A DNA stretch of 64,000 nucleotides from JAJYUU01 sp963822955. Its GTDB lineage: Bacteria > Actinomycetota > Actinomycetes > Streptosporangiales > Streptosporangiaceae. Under the pieces are notes generated by a model, which was given only the letters and a program-made list of their open reading frames with translations, was not told the origin of the DNA and did no database searches. Both the position numbers and the translations under genes were made by a program. Shown here in pieces: positions 37,745 through 46,086 of this stretch (within the stretch, counting starts at the first letter, position 1; each line of letters starts with the position of its first letter). The stretch is taken from positions 682,001-746,000 of the forward strand of contig CAWGJS010000007.1 in NCBI GenBank assembly GCA_963822955.1, read 5' to 3'.

Positions 37745-38041
37745 TTATGGCATGACTCTCGTGTACGTCGCGGGCAACGTTTCTCTCAGCAGCGCAGCAA
37801 GCACCTTGCTGCTGATGAGAATCCTCTTCCTACGACAAGATCGGCAGTTCAGGTAGTACCCGCCCGCGGGGCTAAGCGATTCAGGTTCTCGGTACGTCAT
37901 GCAGGCCTGGTGACCGCATTTAGGACACCGGACGAGGACGCCGGTCAGCTTCTCGGCAAGAAGCAGGCCCGGCCCAAACGAGGAAGAGCCACTCACGATC
38001 CGCATTCTCCAGCGCACCGCGTCCGTGTCGTCATGCGACAT
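37745..38041 (-). CDS. Small zinc-ribbon hypothetical protein
   Basis: I prefer ATG 38041, giving 98 residues; the frame upstream is Arg-rich noise. The product has CPKCGHQACMTYRE and NCRSCRRKRILISSKV, two Cys pairs making one zinc ribbon, flanked by short helices (VLAALLRETLPATYTRV). Such ribbons bind nucleic acid or protein. No family recognised. Confidence 0.5.
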   Translation of the reverse strand: MSHDDTDAVRWRMRIVSGSSSFGPGLLLAEKLTGVLVRCPKCGHQACMTYREPESLSPAGGYYLNCRSCRRKRILISSKVLAALLRETLPATYTRVMP

Positions 38042-38381
38042 GTCACAAGGTCTCAGGATTCTCGCCCAGGGCGCTGCCATAGCCTTCTTACCGACCGCCA
38101 GAGCGCCGACCAAGCTATGGTAAAGGCTGACACCGCCCAGACGAACGTGATGGACGGGCGGGACTGGACTGCGAATCCACCCACTTCCGCGATGCTCGCG
38201 GCAGATGCGGGCGTCTGCTGCTTCCCTCCTGGCGCGGCGGTGGCTGGGCTCTAACGACGTGCCACGTGGACGACGTTGGAGCGACGCGCTTGATCTTCGG
38301 CGGACCTGTTCGGGCGCGGGCGTTCGGTCGCCGTGAATGCTGGTGGTCGAGGAGAAGTCATGCACATAGCTGAAGCCGCCG
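38042..38381. other. Gene-free stretch
   Basis: About 340 bases with no supported gene. Confidence 0.35.
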
Positions 38382-38836
38382 CTAGCTGCGCACCAGGTCC
38401 TCCCACCTGCGGCCGGTCCGCACGCTCGCCGGCCGGTCGGCCGTGATGTCCGACCCGGGCAGCGCGAACTCGTCTCTGACCTTGACCAGCACCCACCGCT
38501 GCTCGCCGGTGCGGGTCAGGCCGAAACCGCCGCCCAGCTTCTGCCCGCGCAGCACAACCGACATATGGCCAGGGTCGTCACGACGGATCTCGGCCCGGCC
38601 CTCGTCCCATATGATCACCGCGCCAGTGCCGCGCCGCGAGCCCTCGTGCACGCCCTCGAAATCGCCGGCCGATAGCTCGTGATCCTCAACCGGCACGGCC
38701 AGCCGGCGGACCGCCGGGTCCATCGACGGGCCCTTGGGACCGCCCAGGACCGAAGCGCGCCGTCGACAAGGATCCGCAGGTCGTAATGCAGCCGGGTAGC
38801 GTCGTGCAGTTGCACCACGAACCGGGACGGGGTCAC
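38382..38836 (-). pseudogene. LigD-type 3'-phosphoesterase domain protein, frameshifted
   Basis: The phosphoesterase module of NHEJ LigD trims 3' ends of DNA. Frame 1 (GTG 38836) reads PSRFVVQLHDATRLHYDLRI with the HYDxR core; near 38730 the sense passes to frame 2, PSMDPAVRRLAVPVEDHELS (second active-site His in EDHEL), GTGAVIIWDEG, and SVVLRGQKLGGGFGLTRTGE. Together they give a ~150-residue stand-alone phosphoesterase domain, a form common in actinomycetes. No Ku or ligase gene is nearby. A one-base repair near 38730 would restore it. Confidence 0.75.
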
Positions 38837-39000
38837 GACGCGACGTTACCGCGAGCCCCGGTCCGCCCCGGCAAGGAGCTGACACGTCGAGGTAATCCGC
38901 TTCAATCGACCTGCTACAACCCGCACCGGCCGCCCTGGCGTTCGGCTCACTACGCGGCAGATCCGGACGTTGCGGAGCTTGGTTCTGCAGGAGGTGCAGG

Positions 39001-39357
39001 ATGGGTGCCGTGACGGATCACGCCATCGTCGTCGCCGATGCGAACGGGACCATTACCTGGTGGAGTCCCGGGGCCGAGGCGCTGTTCGGGCATAGTGCCG
39101 CGACCGCGCTTGGCCAGAGCCTGGATCTCATCGTGCCGGGTGCCTTGCGAGCGCGCCACTGGGCCGGGTTCCGGCGGGCGATGGAAGCGCCGCGGGTTAA
39201 GGATCTGGCAGCTGACATACCGGTATTGTGCGCGGACGGGCAGGTGAAAGAGTTCGCCGGCCGCTTACTGGTGCTGAGCGACGGGCTTGGTTCAGCACTT
39301 GGCGCGATGGGAATCTTCGCTGCGGACGGAACCACCGGGATCAAGCCCTTCGGATGA
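39001..39357 (+). CDS. Single PAS-domain protein
   Basis: A 118-residue protein that is just one PAS fold: DHAIVVADANGTITWWSPGA, EALFGHSAATALGQSLDLIV, and the beta strands PVLCADGQVKEFAGRLLVLS. PAS domains sense ligands, redox or light via a cofactor. There is no output domain, so it may signal through protein contact or be a remnant of a larger sensor. ATG 39001 has AGGAGG six bases upstream. No cofactor-binding Cys or His of LOV or haem PAS is evident. Confidence 0.75.
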   Translation: MGAVTDHAIVVADANGTITWWSPGAEALFGHSAATALGQSLDLIVPGALRARHWAGFRRAMEAPRVKDLAADIPVLCADGQVKEFAGRLLVLSDGLGSALGAMGIFAADGTTGIKPFG

Positions 39358-39426
39358 TCCGCGAGCCGAGATAAACAACATCCCAGGCGCGACAAGAGCG
39401 GATGCCGAAGTCGGCCTGCTGCCGTG

Positions 39427-40161
39427 TCAGATGTCGATGACCATGCCGTCATAGGCCGCCGGCAGTTCGGAATCGGCGAGCCTGCTGAGCATGTCTTGGG
39501 ACATGTGAGTGAGGACGACCCGCTCCGCCTGGATCTCTGCGAGGTGGGCGCGCAGCGTCTGGTAATCGAGGTGGTAGCGGATGGGCCGGTCGAAGGTGTA
39601 GGCCTCCACGGCGAACAGGTCCGCTCCGCGCGCCGCTTCAGCGAGCACCGGGGTCCACTGAGTGTCGCCGGAGTAGGCGAACCTCGCCGCGCCGAAGTCG
39701 ACCCGCAGTGCCAGCGCGGGCGCGCCACAGGCATGCTCGACCTCCCATCCGCGCACGACCGCCGGGCCCAGCCCGGCGGGTGTCCCGTCGGTCGCCAGTT
39801 CGGTTACCTGCATCGTGAAGCGGCGGTGCGCGGTGCTTGAGCCTGGGAACAGCGTCTCCATCGCTTCGGCCAGCCGGTCCCGGATGCCCGGCGGCCCGGC
39901 CACCAGCAGCGGCTCGGTGCGGCGGGAGAACTGACCGTCGAGAATCAGGAACGGCAACCCGCCGAAATGGTCACCGTGCAGATGGCTCACCGCCACCGCG
40001 CGCACCGCGTTCGGGTCCAGCCCCTGGGCCTTCAGCGCCACCAGGCTGGTGGTCCCGCAGTCCACCAGCATCGCCTGCTCGTCAGCGGCCAGGTGAATGC
40101 ACGTCTGCCAGCGGCCGCCACTGCCGAAGGCATCTCCGCAGCCCGCGAACCGCACCCTCAT
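39427..40161 (-). CDS. MBL-fold metal-dependent hydrolase, RNase Z-like
   Basis: ATG 40161 gives 244 residues. The metallo-beta-lactamase motifs are in order: MLVDCGTTSLVAL, AVSHLHGDHFGGLPF (HxHxDH), CGAPALALRVDFGAARFAYS, a metal Asp in SGDTQWTP, and the final His in RVVLTHMSQDML. This arrangement is the RNase Z/ arylsulfatase-like branch. As the RNase Z exosite is absent, it is more likely a small-molecule hydrolase. An upstream in-frame ATG at 40191 is possible. Confidence 0.82.
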   Translation of the reverse strand: MRVRFAGCGDAFGSGGRWQTCIHLAADEQAMLVDCGTTSLVALKAQGLDPNAVRAVAVSHLHGDHFGGLPFLILDGQFSRRTEPLLVAGPPGIRDRLAEAMETLFPGSSTAHRRFTMQVTELATDGTPAGLGPAVVRGWEVEHACGAPALALRVDFGAARFAYSGDTQWTPVLAEAARGADLFAVEAYTFDRPIRYHLDYQTLRAHLAEIQAERVVLTHMSQDMLSRLADSELPAAYDGMVIDI

Positions 40162-40235
40162 GACACCATCGTGGACCACCAGCCAAGGCAACGCACCTCA
40201 GCGGCAGAAGCGCGCGTGCGAGCTCGGCAGGTCAC

Positions 40236-40526
40236 TCAGCGTTCGGACCGATAATGGTCGATGATCCGGCGGGCATAGTAGTTCTGCCAGGGATCGGCCG
40301 GATCCTCGGCGGCGTACTCCTTGTCGAGGCTAACGAGCAGGTAAGTCAGCTCGCTGCGGACTGGCTTCAGCCCCAGCACAGTCGGCAGCTCGGACAGGTT
40401 CACCAGCCAGTCGGAGTACCAGCTCGCCCAGTCATCATCGGCTCCGTCGACAATCCGGAATACCCGGTGGTGAGTCTCTCCCGCCTCGTGCAGCAGGCTG
40501 CTGACTGACTCGAGCACGGATGTCAT
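40236..40526 (-). CDS. Conserved hypothetical protein
   Basis: A 96-residue acidic helical protein from ATG 40526 with GGAGG upstream. Segments such as DDDWASWYSDWLVNLSELPT and LTYLLVSLDKEYAAEDPADP resemble a small uncharacterised actinobacterial family that I cannot name. Gene quality is good (clear start, bias). It diverges from the gene at 40756. Confidence 0.65.
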   Translation of the reverse strand: MTSVLESVSSLLHEAGETHHRVFRIVDGADDDWASWYSDWLVNLSELPTVLGLKPVRSELTYLLVSLDKEYAAEDPADPWQNYYARRIIDHYRSER

Positions 40527-40755
40527 CTACTCGCTCCTCCATCCAGTGACGATCTTCGCTGGCCCCGATCCTGTTCGCAGTCTGCCGGAAGGCGCACCGG
40601 CAAGCGAGCGCGGACGAACGACCGCTCCCCAGGAACAGGCAGCGGCAAGAGAGGACGTTGAGTGGCGGGCGGGGCCGACCTTGACTCCGTACCGGGGTAC
40701 GGCCGCTACATTGCTGCGTGCATCCGCCGGAAGGCGGCTCTCGCCCCCAGGGTTG

Positions 40756-41391
40756 GTGACCGGTGTGAGTGAAGAGAGCGTGGCGGAGTATCTGGACCGG
40801 GTCATGTCTTCCTGGTGGAAGAACCCCGAGGTCATCCCATCCTGGTGGAACAGTCCCGAGCCGCCCCTAGATCCCGTCCTGGTCGAGAGATTCGCGTACT
40901 ACTTCCGCCGCGGCATTGAGCTGCTTGACGCGGTCCCGAGGGATGACCCCTTCTGGCAGAAGACCAATATGAAGGCGACGACCTTCAAGGCAATCGGCTG
41001 GTTCCATCAGGTGCTGGACGCTGACCCGGGTGACACCGAGGCGCGCTGGATACTCACGGCCCTCGTTCTGGCCACGAGTTGGGGGGCCCCCATACAGTAC
41101 CTCGCGCCGCTGGTCCCGGAGGATCCGTACATCCTGCGCTGGCTGGTCGACCTCACAGTGTGGAACTCGCAGCAGTCGGGGGACGATTACAGCGCGGTAT
41201 TGCGCGAGGAGCTGTACCAGCTGAAGAACGATCCGGCCGTGCGCTCGCTGCTGGAGGGGCCCGCTGAGAATGACGAACTGGGCCGGTCGGTAAAAGTCGC
41301 TCGTAGCGTTCTCGCCGGGAAATCCATCACCGAGGTCGTCGACGGGTTGACCCTGCCCGACTGGGCAGAGCTGGAGCGAGATCTCCAGTAG
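40756..41391 (+). CDS. Hypothetical helical protein
   Basis: GTG 40756 or 40765 are likely starts; the open frame reaches back to 40546 but with weak coding character. The 211-residue product is helical (SEESVAEYLDRVMSSWWKNP, RFAYYFRRGIELLDAVP, WFHQVLDADPGDTEARWILT) and reminiscent of TPR-like solenoids. A tryptophan-rich start (PSWWNSPEPP) is distinctive. No family recognised. Confidence 0.55.
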   Translation: MTGVSEESVAEYLDRVMSSWWKNPEVIPSWWNSPEPPLDPVLVERFAYYFRRGIELLDAVPRDDPFWQKTNMKATTFKAIGWFHQVLDADPGDTEARWILTALVLATSWGAPIQYLAPLVPEDPYILRWLVDLTVWNSQQSGDDYSAVLREELYQLKNDPAVRSLLEGPAENDELGRSVKVARSVLAGKSITEVVDGLTLPDWAELERDLQ

Positions 41392-41559
41392 CGCCGAGCT
41401 GCCATCAGCGGGCTGAGGCACCCGCAACGCGCGTCAGCGAACACGACAGCGCGCGCTCAGCCAACGTCCGCTATTCGGCAGGAGCGCTGAGTGCTATGCA
41501 GCGTGCCTTGCGATCTCTGAGCTGTGTCAAGGATCTTGGACAGTTCCTCGGTTTGTTGA

Positions 41560-42423
41560 TCATGCAGCGTCTGCTGCGGCCTGATAGTCGGTAAGGGCTT
41601 CCAGCGGGGTGCGGTAGCCAAGGGTGGAGTGCAGCCTGAGGCGGTTGTAGAACACCTCGATGTACTCGGCGACGGCGAACCGGGCGCGGGCTCGGTCGGG
41701 GAAGGACTGGCGGTAGTACATCTCGTTCTTCAGCGACGCGAAGAAGCTTTCGGCGGCCGAGTTGTCCCAGCACACTCCGGTCCGGCCGGTGCTGGGACGG
41801 ATGGCGCGGGCCTGGCAGAACCGGGTGAACTCGGACGAGGTGTACTGGGCGCCCCTGTCGCTGTGGAACACCGCGCCCGGTGCCACATGGCCGTGCGTGA
41901 CGGCCATCGCCAGGGCGTCGGTGACCAGGCTGGTGCGCATGTGGCCGGCCAGCTGCCAGCCCGTCACCATCCGGGTCGCCAGGTCGATCACGGTCGCGAG
42001 GTAGAGCCAGCCTTCGCCAGTTCGCAGGTATGTGATGTCACCGACCAGCCGCTGGCCCGGTGCGGCGGCGGTGAAGTCCCGGCCGATCAGATCCGGCCTG
42101 GCCGCCGGTTCCCTGCCGGGTACCGTCGTCCGCTTGTAAGCCCTTGGCTGGCAAGCCCGCAACCCCGCCTCGCGCATCAGGTCCGCGACCAGCCCGGCCG
42201 AGCACTCGATGCCCTCGCGGTTCAGCTGCGCGGTCACCCGCCGGAACCCGTAGGCTCCGCGGCCGGCCTCGAACACCCGGCGGACCTGGACAGCCAGCTC
42301 GCGCCGCCGCGCCGCCGCCGGTGACTCGGCCCGGTGCCGCCAGGCATAGAAACTGGACCGGGGCACGCCCAGCAGGCGGCACATCCAGGAGATCTTGTAG
42401 CTGGCCTTCTCCGCGTCGATCAC
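41560..42423 (-). CDS. IS3-family transposase OrfB (DDE integrase)
   Basis: A 287-residue rve-type integrase. The HTH_21 segment (VRRVFEAGRGAYGFRRVTAQ) precedes the catalytic core with VGDITYLRTGEGWLYLATVI (first Asp), VFHSDRGAQYTSSEF (second Asp) and NSAAESFFASLKNEMYY (Glu), the full DDE triad. It is made mainly as an OrfAB fusion through the -1 slippery site at 42470-42477. GTG 42423 is a nominal independent start. The frame is intact, so the element may be mobile. Confidence 0.92.
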   Translation of the reverse strand: MIDAEKASYKISWMCRLLGVPRSSFYAWRHRAESPAAARRRELAVQVRRVFEAGRGAYGFRRVTAQLNREGIECSAGLVADLMREAGLRACQPRAYKRTTVPGREPAARPDLIGRDFTAAAPGQRLVGDITYLRTGEGWLYLATVIDLATRMVTGWQLAGHMRTSLVTDALAMAVTHGHVAPGAVFHSDRGAQYTSSEFTRFCQARAIRPSTGRTGVCWDNSAAESFFASLKNEMYYRQSFPDRARARFAVAEYIEVFYNRLRLHSTLGYRTPLEALTDYQAAADAA

Positions 42424-42437
42424 TGCGCACCGCTCGG

Positions 42438-42728
42438 CTACGGGTGCGTCCGCGCGAAGAAGGCCGCTGCTTTTTTCAGGAACTCGTTTTCCATCCGCAG
42501 CCGGCGGTTCTCGTCCTCAAGTTCCTTCACGCGTGCTTGCTCCACGGGAGTCGGGGCCCGGCCCGGCTCGGGATGATCCCGCCGCCACGCGTTCACCCAG
42601 TTCCCCAGCGTCCCGTCATGGACGCCGAGATCACGGGCCACCTGCGCGATCGGCTTGCCGGTCTCGATCACCATCTGCACGGCCTCAGCCTTGAACTGCG
42701 GGCTGAACTTCCGGCGGTGCTCGGTCAT
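42438..42728 (-). CDS. IS3-family OrfA
   Basis: A 96-residue helix-turn-helix protein typical of IS3 OrfA: KFSPQFKAEAVQMVIETGKP, IAQVARDLGVHDGTLGNWVN, then a leucine-zipper coiled coil ELEDENRRLRMENEFLKKAA. It binds the element ends and, by a -1 shift, forms the N-terminus of the transposase. Confidence 0.92.
   Translation of the reverse strand: MTEHRRKFSPQFKAEAVQMVIETGKPIAQVARDLGVHDGTLGNWVNAWRRDHPEPGRAPTPVEQARVKELEDENRRLRMENEFLKKAAAFFARTHP
42470..42477 (-). promoter_or_regulatory. Programmed -1 frameshift site between OrfA and OrfB
   Basis: On the minus strand the run GAAAAAAG (codons CTG AAA AAA GCA) allows a -1 slip. After the shift the reading continues SSGLLRADAPVAERCAVIDA directly into OrfB with no stop, exactly as expected for an IS3 fusion transposase. 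Confidence 0.85.
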
Positions 42729-42777
42729 GAACAGATCCTCTCAGTCGAGAGTCACTGTCCAAGATCCTTAGTACACC

Positions 42778-43056
42778 TCACTCGACTATTAGGTCGGCGT
42801 CGAGGGCGGTGGAGATCCGGTCCAGGAGCGGGATGGTAGGGATGACACCGCCGGCTTCGAGGCGTGACAGGGCGGGCTGGGTCATGCCGGCTCGGGTCGC
42901 AAGCTCGATCTGAGACAGGCCCAGAGCGAGGCGCCGTTCGCGGACGGCGCGGCCGAGCAGGTAGGCGCGCTCGGCCTCGGCCCGGCCGTGGCGGTATTCG
43001 TCGCTGCCGCGGCGCTGGCTGGCGATGTCCTCGTAGGAGGTGTGGTCACTGGTCAT
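42778..43056 (-). CDS. higA: HigA-like XRE antitoxin
   Basis: ATG 43056 lies one base after the toxin's TGA (sequence TGACATG), a coupled start. The 92-residue product has an N-terminal helical segment and a Cro/C1-type HTH: LALGLSQIELATRAGMTQPA and LSRLEAGGVIPTIPLLDRIS. Gene order toxin then antitoxin is the HigBA arrangement. It neutralises the toxin and, through its HTH, should repress the operon by binding the repeats at 43424-43455. Confidence 0.8.
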   Translation of the reverse strand: MTSDHTSYEDIASQRRGSDEYRHGRAEAERAYLLGRAVRERRLALGLSQIELATRAGMTQPALSRLEAGGVIPTIPLLDRISTALDADLIVE

Positions 43057-43057
43057 G

Positions 43058-43432
43058 TCAGGATGCCTCCCGGTCGAAGGTGTCGTGGGCGGGGCCGTGC
43101 TCGGCCGCGCAGGTTTTCTGGGCTTGTAAGGCACGGGCTACCTCGGCGGCTTCGGCGCTGCGGGTCTTGCGGAATACGGTCAGCAGGATGATCCGCCGTC
43201 CGGGCGCGAGCCAGTAGGTGATTCGCGGCTGCTGGGCCAGCAGGTGGAACCTGAGCTCGCGGACCTTCCCGCCGAGATGGCGGGTGTAGGGCTCGCCGAG
43301 GATCTCGGCTTGCTCGGCGAGCAGGCCGACGAGGAAGTCGGCACGGCCGAAGTCGCGGTCGCTGAGGGCCTCGGGCCAGGACCGGACCTCAGGCTCGACT
43401 TCGACCGCGTAAAGCCCTGGCATGCATCCCAT
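43058..43432 (-). CDS. higB: HigB/Gp49-like RelE-superfamily toxin
   Basis: A 124-residue product (from ATG 43432; ATG 43423 is equally possible). Core motifs of the phage-derived Gp49-like (HigB) family are seen: LVGLLAEQAEILGEPYTRHL, GKVRELRFHLLAQQPRITYW and RRIILLTVFRKTRS, the last with the basic residues used for ribosome-dependent mRNA cleavage. Toxin upstream of antitoxin is the HigBA order. The start codon lies inside a tandem repeat, so the promoter and operator must overlap the start. Confidence 0.82.
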   Translation of the reverse strand: MGCMPGLYAVEVEPEVRSWPEALSDRDFGRADFLVGLLAEQAEILGEPYTRHLGGKVRELRFHLLAQQPRITYWLAPGRRIILLTVFRKTRSAEAAEVARALQAQKTCAAEHGPAHDTFDREAS

Positions 43433-43455
43433 GGCATATGCATCCTATGGTATAT
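43424..43455 (-). promoter_or_regulatory. Tandem 16-bp operator repeats at the toxin start
   Basis: GCATCCCATGGCATAT (43424-43439) is followed directly by GCATCCTATGGTATAT (43440-43455), two changes in 16 bases. Each has an internal ATGGCAT/ATATGC dyad. The position over the start of the higB-like gene suits autorepression by the HTH antitoxin. Confidence 0.72.
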
Positions 43456-43482
43456 GCAACGAGGCCCCCGCTGGACCGTCGG

Positions 43483-44410
43483 TCAGGTGCCGGAGGCCAT
43501 GTAGGCGGCCAGGATGTAGTTGGGGTGCCGGTCGAGGTTGTTGCGCGCCCGGTCGTAGCGCATCGTGGTGCGCGGGTCTGCGTGCCGGGCGGCGATCTGC
43601 ACGTCGCGCAGGTCCACTCCGGCGTCCAGCATCGTCGTGACGAACGTGTGCCGGAGCATGTGCGGATGGGTCCTGGCCGATCCGCACGCCTGCGGTGCTG
43701 GCCAGGTTCCGCAGTCGGCGCGCGGCGGCGTGCCGGTCCATCCTTGCTCCGCGGCTGTTGAGCAGGATCGGCCCACCGGGCCGGCTGCTGACAGCACGGT
43801 CGATGGCCCGCCCGACTGCTGGCGGGAACGGCACGAGGACGACCGTGGTCCCCTTACCGCAGACTCGCAGTACCCGGTGGCCGTGCTCTTCGCCAAGGTC
43901 GGCGATGTCGGCGCCGGTTGCCTCGAAGATCCGCAGCCCGAGCAGGCCGAGCATCGCAACCAGCGCGAAGTCGTACCGGTTCGGTGACTCGCGGGCCGCC
44001 GTCAGCATCGCCTCGAACTGCAAATGAGTGAAACCCAGGGTCGGCGACTCCGGTGGCACCGTGGGCCGGCGGACATGCTCGGCCGGGGAATGCTCGAGCA
44101 GGCCGTCGATCACCGCGGTGCGGTAGAAGCCCGCGGTGACCGAGAACCGCCGCGACACCGTCGAGGGCTTGAACCGGCGCACCTCCTGCATCCAGCGGAT
44201 GTACAGCTCCAGCTGCGCCTGCCTAGCCGCCAGCGGATCGAGGCCACGCTCGGCACACCACGCCAGGAAGCACCGCAAGTCAGAGTACGCGTGATCGCGC
44301 GACGATCCCGTATAGCGGGCCAGGCAGGCCGCCACCGCAAGACTCAGCGGATCGGCAGCAGCCTTTGAGTCAACGAGACGGACAGGCAGGACATCAGTAA
44401 ACCGCTCCAT
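43483..44410 (-). pseudogene. Tyrosine recombinase, frameshifted
   Basis: Frame 1 (ATG 44410) has a phage-type SAM-like N-terminal domain (YSDLRCFLAWCAERGLDPLA) and the start of the catalytic domain LGLLGLRIFEATGADIADL (first Arg). Near 43685 the sense passes to a second frame: THPHMLRHTFVTTMLDAGVD (HxxR), IAARHADPRTTMRYDRAR (second His and the nucleophile Tyr), ending at 43483. All catalytic residues are present but in two frames. A single-base deletion repair near 43685 would restore a ~310-residue enzyme. It precedes the higBA-like pair on the same strand, a typical mobile-element cargo arrangement. Confidence 0.8.
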
Positions 44411-44726
44411 GACCGGAGACTGACCTCAGACACCGGTCCGGAAAGGCGCCAGATCCCACCTGCGGCAAGACAGGAGTTCCACGGGCCGCGTTGGAACTGG
44501 TTGCACGACAACCATCTCGGCAACCTCGGCAAATGAGCCTCCGCGCATGCGGATGCCGTGCCGGGTCCCGGGGTGCAGGTCAGCGGCGTTGTCCAAGGGA
44601 CTATTGGCCGCGGAACATGCTCTAGCTACTTAGCCGATAATGGCTCTCCTATAGTGGAGGGCAAACGCGGCGGCTTCGCAAGAGTCGAGGTGATCGGTTA
44701 GCGGTCTCAATACACGGTCATCGTCT
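44411..44726. other. Gene-free stretch upstream of the TPR gene
   Basis: About 315 bases without a supported gene. The TPR frame opens inside it at ~44700 with no clear start codon, so the TPR protein has probably lost its N-terminal domain. Confidence 0.35.
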
Positions 44727-45828
44727 GACCTGAAACGCGCGATCGACGCCTGCGAGCGAAGCCTCGCCAAAAGCCTCCGGGTGCTCGGCCCGGACCACCC
44801 GGACACCCTGACGTCGCGGAACGACCTCGCGTTTGCGTATCTGGCTGCGGGACGGCTGGGCGAGGCGATCCCGCTGCTTGAGCAGAACCTCGCCGACTCC
44901 GAGCGGGTATTCGGCCCCGAGCACCCTGACACACTGGCGTCGCGAATCAACCTCACACACGCCTACCGAGCGGCGGGACGGGTAAGCGAGGCGATCCCGC
45001 TGCTCGAGCAGAACCTAGCCGACCAGATGCGGCTGCTCGGCCCGGAGCACCATGACACCCTGGCATCGCGGAACAACCTCGCGTACGCGTACGACGCAGA
45101 GGGACGGCTGGGCGAGGCGATCCCCCTGTTCGAGCAGACCCTCGCCGACTTCGAGCGGATGCTCGGCCCGGAGCACTCGGACACCCTGGCATCGCAGAAC
45201 AACCTCGCACACGCGTACCGGCGGGCGGGACGGGCGGGCGAGGCGATCCCGCTGCTCGAGCAGAACTTCGCCGACTCCCAGCGGCTGCTCGGTCTGGACC
45301 ACGCAGAGCCTGGCGTCGCAGAATAACCTCGCGTTTGCGTACCTAGCGGCGGGACGGCTGGGCGACGCGACCCCGCTGTTCGAGCAGAACCTCGCCGACC
45401 GCATCCGGGTACTGGGCCCCGTGCACCCGGACACCCTGACGTCGCGGAACAACCTTGCGTTCGCGTACCTGGCGGCGGGACGGCCGGGCGATGCGACCCC
45501 GCTGTTCGTGCAGAACCTCGCCGAACGCGTCCGGGTGCTAGGCCCCGAGCACCCGGACAGCCTGGCCGCGCGCAGCAACGTCGCGTACGCATATGAGTTG
45601 GCGGGACGGCTTAGCGGTGACGCTATTCCCGCGCCTGAACAGCGGCCCGAGTGGTGGAAGTTGCCGGAACAGTGCGAGAACGGCCACGAATGGGGTCCTG
45701 GCCTCGTCGATGTTTACCGGATCCCGTGCGAGTGCCAGCCCGCGCAGGCCACTCACACGCACCTAACCCTCATCTGCCAGGCACCAGGATGCCGGTCACA
45801 CTGGCACGGGATTCACGTTGCCGCGTGA
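44727..45828 (+). pseudogene. TPR (kinesin-light-chain-type) repeat protein, frameshifted and 5'-truncated
   Basis: About 6.5 tandem 42-residue repeats of the form LGPEHPDTLASRNNLAYAY..AAGRLGEAIPLLEQNLADSER. Near 45305 a frame change (HAE to SLASQNNLAFAY) splits them. After the repeats comes a Cys/His-rich tail (PEQCENGHEWGPGLVDVYRI, CECQPAQATHTHLTLICQAP, GCRSHWHG) that may bind zinc. Such repeats usually follow an NB-ARC or CHAT domain in actinomycete signalling proteins; that domain is missing here and there is no start codon with a ribosome binding site. The best start in frame is GTG 44781. Confidence 0.75.
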
Positions 45829-46086
45829 TTAGCTCGATCCGGCATCTGTCAGCCAATGCATCGGGAGAGGGTCGGCGTTTTCCGTTGTCGATGCACGTCA
45901 GGTGGCGAGTAGCAAAGTGTCAGAGCCTTCTGACGGAACGGGCGACGACGTACGATAGCCGCGGCGTGGCGTTAGCCGCGCAACTGAGGCAGGGTGGCGA
46001 GGGCTGTAGTGCTTCTGTCTGGGGTGACCAGATGACGACAATGTCGGCCGTTACCATCGGGGCGGGCCGAACGTAGCCTGCATTCT
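45829..46086. other. Spacer before pafA
   Basis: About 260 bases. Nothing is recognised except a possible leaderless or weakly led start for pafA (GTG 46087). Confidence 0.35.

Larger units (their letters stand above)
41523..42775 (-). mobile_element. Complete IS3-family element
   Basis: Terminal inverted repeats of 22 bp bound the element: TGTGTCAAGGATCTTGGACA-GT at 41523-41544 and the complement of TGTACTAAGGATCTTGGACA-GT at 42754-42775 (19 of 22 identical). Length 1253 bp, two overlapping ORFs on the minus strand. I see no target-site duplication at the borders, so it may have been rearranged after insertion. Confidence 0.9.

Noticed and set aside
44781..45600. Regular ~126-bp repeats as a possible CRISPR-like array
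   Set aside because: The repeats are coding (42-residue TPR units), adjacent without spacers and diverge at third codon positions.
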